Shown in pieces: positions 1 to 5,216 of a stretch of DNA of 5,216 bases. Location of the stretch: positions 1 through 5,216 of the forward strand of contig JAITPE010000179.1 of the NCBI GenBank assembly GCA_031289575.1, in the 5' to 3' direction. Origin of the DNA: Spirochaetia bacterium (GTDB taxonomy: Bacteria > Spirochaetota > UBA4802 > UBA5550). Below the pieces are notes generated by a model. The model saw only the letters and a list, made by a program, of their open reading frames with translations. It searched no databases and was not told where the DNA came from. The position numbers and the translations under genes were made by a program. How positions within the stretch are numbered: the first letter of the stretch is position 1; each line of letters starts with the position of its first letter.

Positions 1-15
1 TCAAAAAATTTATTC

Positions 16-31
16 AGGGAAAAAATAGGGA
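16..31 (+). promoter_or_regulatory. Two candidate ribosome binding sites before the lipoprotein gene
   Basis: The motif AGGGAAAA occurs twice, starting at 16 and at 27, an 11-base tandem spacing. The distal AGGGA ends 13 bases before the ATG at 34 and the proximal AGGG ends only 3 bases before it, so neither spacing is ideal. The leader (1-33) is very A/T-rich. The reading frame stays open back to base 1, so an upstream start outside the window cannot be excluded, but the signal peptide beginning exactly at the ATG at 34 favours that start. No promoter can be called from 33 bases. Confidence 0.4.
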
Positions 32-33
32 AA

Positions 34-816
34 ATGAAAATAATCAATATCATTGGTTTCTTGATAATAGCTTTATTGGTTTTTGGGTGTCAACAACAAC
101 GCCATCCCGCCGAGTCTGAAATGGTTTTTGTAAAAGGAGGAGATTTCTGGATGGGCTGTTCGCAGGAACAAGTCGATTGCGATGTCGATGAAGCGCCGTT
201 GCATAAGGTAACGGTAAGCGGCTTCTACATCGCGAAACATGAAGTAACACAAGCGCAATGGCAGCAGATAATGGGTACAACGGTAAGCCAGCAAAAGGAT
301 AAGGTGAAAGCAAGTCTGCCGTTATCAGGCGAAGGCGACAACTATCCAATGTATTATATAAATTGGGAAGAAGCTCAGGAGTTCATTACCCGCCTTAATG
401 CTCTAACCGGAAAGCAATACCGGCTGCCGACAGAAGCTGAATGGGAATACGCGGCGCGCGGCGGCGATCAAAGCAAGGGTTACATATTTAGCGGCAGCAA
501 TTTTGTTGAAAGTGCGGCATGGTTTAAAGACAATTCGGGAAACATAACACACCCTGTCGGAACAAAGGAACCTAATGAGTTGGGTATTTACGACATGAGC
601 GGCAATGTATGGGAATGGTGTTATGATTGGTATGGAGCATATCCCGCACCTGCTCAACACGATCCTGTCGGCGCTTCTTCCGGTTCCCGCCGTGTGAATC
701 GGGGCGGCGGCTGGAACTACAATTCGCATTTCTGCCGAGCGGCTGACCGCGACTTCAATGTGCCCAGTGATCGCCGTGGAAATCTTGGCTTCCGTTTGGC
801 CTGCAGTTCAAAATAG
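34..816 (+). CDS. FGE-sulfatase (SUMF1-like) domain lipoprotein
   Basis: A complete 260-residue protein. Residues 1-18 form a type II signal peptide: K2, then a hydrophobic run, then the lipobox V-F-G-C, so Cys19 should be lipidated. Gln at +2 would suit outer-membrane sorting by the E. coli rule. The rest is one formylglycine-generating-enzyme-like domain: MVFVKGGDFWMG (30-41), EVTQAQW (70-76), YRLPTEAEWEYAARGG (129-144), GIYDMSGNVWEW (184-195) and the closing RVNRGGGW...CRAADR...GFRLA (220-256). In true FGE two cysteines five residues apart bind copper and oxidise the sulfatase cysteine. Here the second is kept (Cys234) but the first position is Tyr229, so canonical formylglycine formation is unlikely. 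Many bacterial surface lipoproteins share this fold with no assigned reaction. Other cysteines (42, 49, 196, 257) could form disulfides. It is convergent with the signalling operon and separated from it by a terminator, so a functional link is not indicated. Fold assignment is secure; function unknown. Confidence 0.93.
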   Translation: MKIINIIGFLIIALLVFGCQQQRHPAESEMVFVKGGDFWMGCSQEQVDCDVDEAPLHKVTVSGFYIAKHEVTQAQWQQIMGTTVSQQKDKVKASLPLSGEGDNYPMYYINWEEAQEFITRLNALTGKQYRLPTEAEWEYAARGGDQSKGYIFSGSNFVESAAWFKDNSGNITHPVGTKEPNELGIYDMSGNVWEWCYDWYGAYPAPAQHDPVGASSGSRRVNRGGGWNYNSHFCRAADRDFNVPSDRRGNLGFRLACSSK

Positions 817-821
817 CCTGT

Positions 822-854
822 CGCCTGCCTGCCGCAAGCGTTTTTGTTTTTTTT
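822..854 (+). terminator. Probable rho-independent terminator of the lipoprotein gene
   Basis: CGCCTGC (822-828) can pair with GCAAGCG (834-840) around a 5-base loop. This gives a 7-position stem with one internal C-A mismatch, followed at once by a run of 13 T in 14 bases (841-854, one G). It starts 5 bases after the TAG stop at 814-816. The T-run is strong and the stem is modest. It acts in the + direction only. Confidence 0.65.
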
Positions 855-860
855 GGCCTT

Positions 861-899
861 TGTAGGGGCGGCGGTCGCCCTCTGGTATGCCGGCCCGCC
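861..899. repeat. GC-rich inverted repeat between convergent genes
   Basis: GGGCG (866-870) pairs perfectly with CGCCC (876-880) around a 5-base loop. An alternative 5-base-pair arm joins GGCGG (867-871) to CCGCC (895-899), and GCCGGC (889-894) is palindromic. It abuts the cyclase stop codon (900-902), so it would be the first structure in the 3' end of the operon transcript, but on that strand no U-run follows, so it is not a classical terminator. The TGTAGGGGCG...CGCCC pattern resembles short dispersed intergenic repeats seen in many bacterial genomes; that likeness is a recollection and a single copy cannot prove it. Confidence 0.4.
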
Positions 900-2807
900 T
901 TATTTTTCTGTCAGCGTTACCGAGCCGTCCCAGTCTTCAGGCGGCGGATTCCGCAGGTATTCCCTGCTGCGATCTAAGTAGAGATTGGCGAGGAAGTCAT
1001 GGGGATCGGCCTCCACCGCTTTTTCGAAGTACTCAATAGAAGCCTTCCATTCTTTCATATAGTGGAGCCTGATTCCGTTATTGTAATCATTGAGAAGCTC
1101 GCGTTTAATCAAGAGTTCGGGCACTATAGGGAGATCGGATTTTTTTCCGTCCCGAAATATTGCCTCTTCTCCCTCAAAGCCGGTATAAACCGCGTATATT
1201 TCCACTGGTTCATCCTTGCCCTTTACGCGCGCGTTATCGATCTTGCGGAAGATGAAGTTATCTCTGGCAGCGTTGTACATGTCGCTTGAAACAATAAGAG
1301 GATGCTGATACATTTTGGATGTTCCCTCAAGCCTTGATGCCAGATTCACAGTGTTGCCGATCAATGTGTAATCGATCTTGTTTTCAAAACCGATGTTCCC
1401 CACAATACATTCGCCGCAATTGATGCCTATGCCTATCCGCAGTCCGCTGTCGGGCAGGTTTATGGCCGAAGTGTCAACCGTCTTCAGCGCCGCAAGCATT
1501 CTTACCGCTGCGCGGATCGCGCTCTGCGGCGCGTTCTCTATGGTTTTGGAGACGCCGAAAACCGCCATGATTGCGTCGCCTATGAATTTATCAATGTGCC
1601 CCATCTCTGAAATTATTTCGGTTCCCATTGCCGCGAAAATGTTGTTGAGGAATGATACTACCTCCTGTGCGCCGGTTTTTTCTGTTATCTTGGTAAAATT
1701 GCGGATATCAGAAAACAGTACCGTTACATTGCGCGTCTCGCTCTGGGTTACTGTTCCGGATGATGATTTACGAATGATCTCATCCATTACATCCTCGGGC
1801 ACATAGCGCGCAAAGGCTGTGCGGGTTCTCTTCTGGAGCTCATCCATCTCCCGTATGTAAAGCGCGTTGGCAATAATCGGCGCGGCCGCGGCAAGGAACA
1901 CATTCAGGTTTTCAAGAATGCCGGGCGTAAAGTAGTCCCTTATTGAGTTGCCGATATGCATCGAGGCAAACTGTTTTCCGGCGTTGTGCAGGGGAACAAC
2001 TATATATGATTCTATTTGTTTATCCTTGCTGCCCGGCTGGAAAAAATCCTTGGCGCTTTTCACGGCCGTTTGGGAATCCGGAAACATTGCGCCGAAATCG
2101 GTTTTGCAAATGCTGTTGAAATCATCAATAACAGTGCGGCTGTAGCCGGAAAAATTTGCCGTATACACATAGAGAGCGCCGCCCTGAATCATTACAGATA
2201 CAATTTCTGTTTCCACGACATTTCGAAGAAGCTCCAGGACGCTCTGCACAATTTCCTCCATGGAGTTCATCCTGCTTGAGAGTTCGGCCAGCATGCCCAC
2301 GATTGTTGTCTGGAATAGCTTATTGTCCAAGAGATTGTTTACCATCTCTATAATAGCGTTATCGTTGATGCGCTTGCCCTCGCGCTCAATGCCCGCAAAA
2401 TCAATCTCCGCGCAGCCGCCGAGAAGATGTATAATAGAGTCACGAAGTTTGCTGAAGTTCTCCGGTGATTTTTCAATATAGAAGTCGGCCCCCGCGCTCT
2501 CTCCCCAGAATCTGTCCTTTGTTTCTTTGAGCGATGTGAACATGATGACCGGTATGTCCTTTGTGCTCTTGCGCGATTTAAGCAGGCGCGTTGCCTGGTA
2601 GCCTTTGAAAATGGGCATTTCAATATCGGTGATGATTAGGTGGGGCATAAAGCTGTAAGCCAGCTTTATGCCCTCGAAGCCGTTTTCGGCCCTCAGAGTC
2701 TTGTAGCCCGATTCGGCAAGAAATTCCAGCAGCACATCGGCGAAGATGTCCGAATCTTCCATAAGCAATATGCGTTTTTCATTATTTTGCGTTTCGGTAT
2801 TACTCAT
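900..2807 (-). CDS. Receiver-GAF-class III adenylate cyclase response regulator
   Basis: A complete 635-residue soluble protein with no membrane segment, predicted to make cAMP from ATP under phosphorylation control. Receiver domain, about 11-130: acidic pair E17/D18, phospho-acceptor D61 in TDIEMP, switch T91, K113. GAF domain, about 170-318, without the NKFDE motif of cyclic-nucleotide GAFs; ligand unknown. A helical linker (FARYVPEDVMDEII, 332-345), typical before class III cyclases, leads into the catalytic domain, about 355-540. There the metal aspartates are D367 (FSDIRNFT) and D411 (FIGDAIMAVFG), the adenine-selecting pair is K407 and D479, and the transition-state residues are N488 and R492. 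All six are present, so it should be active as a homodimer and specific for ATP over GTP. The tail (about 565-635) has one TPR-like helix pair and ends with PPPEDWDG. The start codon lies within the end of the kinase gene, 8 bases overlapping, which makes the neighbouring CheA hybrid the obvious phosphodonor. A Cys-x2-Cys (464-467) sits in the GINCGEC loop. The exact partner is inference. Confidence 0.95.
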   Translation of the reverse strand: MSNTETQNNEKRILLMEDSDIFADVLLEFLAESGYKTLRAENGFEGIKLAYSFMPHLIITDIEMPIFKGYQATRLLKSRKSTKDIPVIMFTSLKETKDRFWGESAGADFYIEKSPENFSKLRDSIIHLLGGCAEIDFAGIEREGKRINDNAIIEMVNNLLDNKLFQTTIVGMLAELSSRMNSMEEIVQSVLELLRNVVETEIVSVMIQGGALYVYTANFSGYSRTVIDDFNSICKTDFGAMFPDSQTAVKSAKDFFQPGSKDKQIESYIVVPLHNAGKQFASMHIGNSIRDYFTPGILENLNVFLAAAAPIIANALYIREMDELQKRTRTAFARYVPEDVMDEIIRKSSSGTVTQSETRNVTVLFSDIRNFTKITEKTGAQEVVSFLNNIFAAMGTEIISEMGHIDKFIGDAIMAVFGVSKTIENAPQSAIRAAVRMLAALKTVDTSAINLPDSGLRIGIGINCGECIVGNIGFENKIDYTLIGNTVNLASRLEGTSKMYQHPLIVSSDMYNAARDNFIFRKIDNARVKGKDEPVEIYAVYTGFEGEEAIFRDGKKSDLPIVPELLIKRELLNDYNNGIRLHYMKEWKASIEYFEKAVEADPHDFLANLYLDRSREYLRNPPPEDWDGSVTLTEK

Positions 2808-5061
2808 TGGCCTCTCCGATCAATTCCTGTACGGCTGTAAGCAGATTGTGATTGTTGAAAGAATTTTTAATAATATAGCGTGACGCGCCAAGCATGGCGG
2901 CGCGTCTTTGGTCTTCCTCACTTTCTCTGGAAGAAATAACGATGATCGGTATATTGGACAGCTCGTCGTTTTTGCGTATATTTTCTGTGAGCATAAAGCC
3001 GTCCATCTGCGGCATGTTGAGGTCTGTGCAAATAAGGTCGTAGCGGTTTGTCTTTGCCGCGGAAAATGCCTCAGCCCCGTCCGCGGCTGTATCAACCTTG
3101 TAGCCCTCGGAGCGGAGAATCTCGCTTTCTATTTCTCTTGTGGGAAGAGAATCATCCACCACAAGAATAGACTTGCGCATTTTTTTGTTTTCTAAGTCGC
3201 GCTTCTTCATGTCGATGCCCTTGATGCGTTTTGCCATTTTAATAATCGAGGGCATGTGAAGCGCCGGAATCATTTCATAGTCTTCGCTTAGAACCATGCC
3301 CGAAAAAACTGGCATGGTTTCCATGAACGCCGGCATGGGCTTTAAGATTACGCTGCGCATGCTGTCTACGCTGTCGGTAACAAGGGCGATTACATCATCG
3401 TACGCGTGAATAATGATGACGAAGATCATGCCGCTTGGCGGCCTTATGTCTTTGTTCTTGATCCTGAGTATTTGCTCAAGGTAGTACAGTTTTATGATGC
3501 GGTCTTGATAGCGGATCTCCGGCCGGTCTATTACTGTAATAATATCATCGCGGTTTATGAGAAGTACATTGTCTACAAAGTTTGCCGGAATAATGAACTT
3601 CATGTCCCCGGCCGAAACCGGAAAGCCTGTGATTGCTGTAATAGAAATGGGAAGCAGAATGGTAAAGCTTGTGCCCTGTCCGTACGCCGTGTTCACAAGA
3701 ATCGTTCCCTTCAGCTGCTCTATATTGCTGCGCACGGCGTCCATGCCTACGCCGCGTCCCGAAATATTGCTGACCGTTCCGGATGTGGAAAATCCGCTCT
3801 GAAAGATTATATTGACCAACTCTTCTTTGGAAAGAGCTGCCGCGGCCGCTTCGGTCAGGTAGCCGGATTTAACCGCCTTACTGCGTATGCTCTCATGGTC
3901 GATTCCCTTGCCGTCATCGGAAATGACAATCTTTATGCTGCCCGATTCCCGGGAACAGTTGATTGTCAAGCGCCCGGTTTCGCTCTTGCCTGATGCAAGG
4001 CGTTCATCCGGGCTTTCGATTCCGTGGTCAACAGAGTTGCGTACCATGTGGAGGAAAACATCGGACAATGATTCTATAATATTTTTATCTATCTCGTTTT
4101 CGCTGCCCTCAATGGCGAGCTGTACTTTTTTGCCGAGCTCGGTTGCTAACTCGTAAACGTACCGGGGATATGTATCCAAAATTGTGGATATCGGCAGCAT
4201 GCGCAGTGAGATAATGCTGTCATAAACATTTTTGGTTTGATTGCTTGTATCGGCCGCGTCATTCTTGAGCGATTGAGTGATCTTGCTGTGAAGCCGTTCA
4301 AGCTTTTGAAAGTTTTTGAACAGGGATTTGTCGGCGCTTTTGTCGGTCCTCAATACACGGGAAAATGCCTTGATCATGTCATTGAGCGCGGCGCTTTCCA
4401 TGGCCGCGGCCTTTGCCGCGATTTCAAGCGACTGAAGCGAGGCCGCGTTTTTAATTATGTTGTTTATCTTCTCAAGCGGTATGCGTATGCTTTCCGATTT
4501 GGCGCTCTCCAATTTCGCGGCCTGCGTTTTGCCGCTTGCCGCGGCGGCTCCTGCCTCCGGGCGCTTCTGCTCTTCCGGCGTTTTGGCGGACTCCGGCAGC
4601 GCCTTGGGTTCGGCCGGTTCGGTTTTGGCTTTAGGCTCAGGTTCCGGCGGTTTGCTGTCAATGAGATTGTATTCCTCATTGGCGGCAAGGGCGGCGAGTT
4701 CTCTCTCAAAGGCATTGGTATCTATGCTGTCATACTTGGTTTTTTGCGCTAAGGAGAGTCCTGTCTTGATCATGTCAATGGAGGCCAATAGGAGCTTCAT
4801 CGCGTTATCGGAAAGGGCAATGCGCTGTTCCTTAATGGCTATGAAAACGCTTTCCATGGAATGAGCCATAGCCTCGATGCGGTTGAACTCCAGCATACGG
4901 GAGGTACTCTTGAGCGTGTGAAGAGCGCGGAGCACTGTCGCGAGGTCATCTTCCGCGGACACTCCGTCCTTGATTTCAAAGAGCAGTGACTCGGTTATCC
5001 CTATATTTTCAAGAGCCTCGTCGATGTATTTGGGTATGTACTTCTCCCTGTTGATTGCCAT
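2800..5061 (-). CDS. CheA-type hybrid histidine kinase with C-terminal receiver
   Basis: A complete 753-residue cytoplasmic chemosensory kinase. Hpt (P1), about 5-125: phospho-histidine H48 in HTLKSTSRMLEF, with S52 where glycine is usual. Residues 136-190 are a Pro/Glu/Ala/Lys-rich linker, and no P2 (CheY-docking) domain is recognisable. P3 dimerisation, about 190-290, runs into the CheA signature SLRMLPIST (285-293). The HATPase (P4), about 300-472, has an intact N box (H338, N342, D345-H346-G347), G1 box DDGKG (382-386), F box F424 and G2 box GRGVGMD (435-441). A CheW-like P5 domain, about 473-612, should dock it to receptors and CheW. After a basic linker a receiver (about 630-750) has D636/D637, phospho-acceptor D680 in TDLNMPQMDG, S710 and K732. 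All catalytic residues are present. The CheA-receiver fusion is as in FrzE or ChpA. It starts 18 bases after the receptor-like gene and overlaps the cyclase gene, so its output is probably the cyclase receiver; the fused receiver may be a sink or regulator. No CheW, CheR or CheB gene is seen here. Confidence 0.95.
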   Translation of the reverse strand: MAINREKYIPKYIDEALENIGITESLLFEIKDGVSAEDDLATVLRALHTLKSTSRMLEFNRIEAMAHSMESVFIAIKEQRIALSDNAMKLLLASIDMIKTGLSLAQKTKYDSIDTNAFERELAALAANEEYNLIDSKPPEPEPKAKTEPAEPKALPESAKTPEEQKRPEAGAAAASGKTQAAKLESAKSESIRIPLEKINNIIKNAASLQSLEIAAKAAAMESAALNDMIKAFSRVLRTDKSADKSLFKNFQKLERLHSKITQSLKNDAADTSNQTKNVYDSIISLRMLPISTILDTYPRYVYELATELGKKVQLAIEGSENEIDKNIIESLSDVFLHMVRNSVDHGIESPDERLASGKSETGRLTINCSRESGSIKIVISDDGKGIDHESIRSKAVKSGYLTEAAAAALSKEELVNIIFQSGFSTSGTVSNISGRGVGMDAVRSNIEQLKGTILVNTAYGQGTSFTILLPISITAITGFPVSAGDMKFIIPANFVDNVLLINRDDIITVIDRPEIRYQDRIIKLYYLEQILRIKNKDIRPPSGMIFVIIIHAYDDVIALVTDSVDSMRSVILKPMPAFMETMPVFSGMVLSEDYEMIPALHMPSIIKMAKRIKGIDMKKRDLENKKMRKSILVVDDSLPTREIESEILRSEGYKVDTAADGAEAFSAAKTNRYDLICTDLNMPQMDGFMLTENIRKNDELSNIPIIVISSRESEEDQRRAAMLGASRYIIKNSFNNHNLLTAVQELIGEANE
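2811..2817 (-). promoter_or_regulatory. Ribosome binding site of the cyclase gene, inside the kinase gene
   Basis: On the minus strand GGAGAGG lies 3 bases before the ATG at 2807, with its GGAG core 6 bases away, and it is embedded in the last codons of the kinase gene. Start and stop overlap as ATGAGTAA (2807-2800). Ribosomes ending the kinase would be placed over the cyclase start, so translational coupling is likely. It also supports this start over later methionines. Confidence 0.7.
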
Positions 5062-5071
5062 CTGTTCTTAT

Positions 5072-5080
5072 TCACCCCTT
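5072..5080 (-). promoter_or_regulatory. Ribosome binding site of the CheA-like gene
   Basis: On the minus strand AAGGGGTGA ends 10 bases before the ATG at 5061. GGGGTGA matches the Shine-Dalgarno end GGAGGTGA allowing one G-U wobble. Its first A is the last base of the upstream gene's TAA stop (5082-5080), so termination and re-initiation are close together. Confidence 0.65.
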
Positions 5081-5216
5081 TAGATAGTATATGGGGAATC
5101 ATCCTCCGTGATTATTTTGGCGTTGAGAATTGTTTCAAGATCGCCAATCATCCGCGTAAGACCCTCGGCCGAGGCTGTCGCGATTTCGGTAGAGTGTATA
5201 AAGTTGTTCAGTCCGC
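5080..5216 (-). CDS. C-terminal end of a probable methyl-accepting chemotaxis protein (partial)
   Basis: The last 44 codons of a minus-strand gene whose start lies beyond the window edge; the reading frame begins at 5214 and the TAA stop is 5082-5080. The visible protein begins GLNNFIHSTEIATASAEGLT, continues with an amphipathic helix (RMIGDLETILN) and ends in a short acidic tail (ITEDDSPYTI). The Glu/Ala/Ser-rich helix followed by a hydrophobic heptad pattern is like the distal end of the MCP signalling domain, where the coiled coil finishes near the membrane-proximal side. The other two minus frames are closed by stops within 30 codons. Position directly before a CheA gene, with an 18-base gap, supports a chemoreceptor. 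No methylation-enzyme docking pentapeptide of the NWETF type is present at the C-terminus. Coding status is fairly sure; the receptor assignment rests on a short stretch and on context. Another coiled-coil signalling protein is possible. Confidence 0.55.
   Translation of the reverse strand, partial: GLNNFIHSTEIATASAEGLTRMIGDLETILNAKIITEDDSPYTI

Noticed and set aside
34..816. Active formylglycine-generating enzyme
   Set aside because: One of the two copper-binding cysteines is replaced by Tyr229, the protein is a lipoprotein, and no sulfatase is nearby.
861..899. Rho-independent terminator for the minus-strand operon
   Set aside because: The hairpin is plausible, but on the minus strand it is followed by TACAAAGGCC and an A-run, with no U-run.
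1378..1806. Open frame of 142 codons on the + strand opposite the cyclase catalytic domain
   Set aside because: It is antisense to the most conserved part of the cyclase, with no convincing ribosome site or domain.
900..2807. Guanylate cyclase or diguanylate cyclase
   Set aside because: The purine-selecting residues are K407 and D479, the adenylate pattern, and there is no GGDEF domain.
3406..3993. Long open frame on the + strand, 195 codons, opposite the kinase gene
   Set aside because: It is antisense to the HATPase/CheW region, has no recognisable domain, and its unusual composition follows from the codon pattern of the kinase on the other strand.
4495..4656. GC-rich repeats and palindromes such as GCCGCGGC
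   Set aside because: They encode the Ala/Pro/Glu linker of the kinase and are explained by codon use; there is no regular repeat unit.
4237..4752. Open frame of 171 codons on the + strand, rich in Arg, Gly and Phe
   Set aside because: It mirrors the Pro/Glu/Ala/Lys-rich linker of the kinase; low-complexity codons open several frames here. No family resemblance.

Overview
The window holds three complete genes and the 3' end of a fourth, and it is almost fully coding. The left end carries one + strand gene for an exported FGE-sulfatase-like (SUMF1 fold) lipoprotein. The rest (900-5216) is a tightly packed minus-strand operon. In transcription order it reads: the tail of a gene whose last 44 residues look like the C-terminus of a methyl-accepting chemotaxis protein; a CheA-type hybrid histidine kinase (Hpt, P3 dimerisation, HATPase, CheW-like, C-terminal receiver); and a receiver-GAF-class III adenylate cyclase. 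The two blocks converge on an 83-base spacer (817-899), which holds a probable rho-independent terminator for the lipoprotein gene and a separate GC-rich inverted repeat.

The operon reads as one signalling route. A chemoreceptor-like protein would control CheA autophosphorylation. Phosphate would pass from the Hpt histidine to receiver aspartates, either on CheA itself or on the cyclase, and the output would be cAMP. All hallmark residues of the kinase, both receivers and the cyclase are present, so each protein looks catalytically competent. The genes are 18 bases apart and then overlapping by 8 bases, which suggests co-transcription and translational coupling. The layout resembles in logic the Pseudomonas Pil-Chp/CyaB link between a chemosensory array and cAMP, but here kinase and cyclase are adjacent and the cyclase is a soluble response regulator.

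The organism is a Gram-negative bacterium of moderate GC content. The lipoprotein family, and a cyclase tail with the PPPEDWDG signature as I recall it from spirochaete cyclases, point tentatively to Spirochaetota. This is a recollection of family features and not a search result; other phyla with complex chemosensory systems remain possible. No RNA genes, CRISPR arrays, insertion sequences or phage genes are visible.
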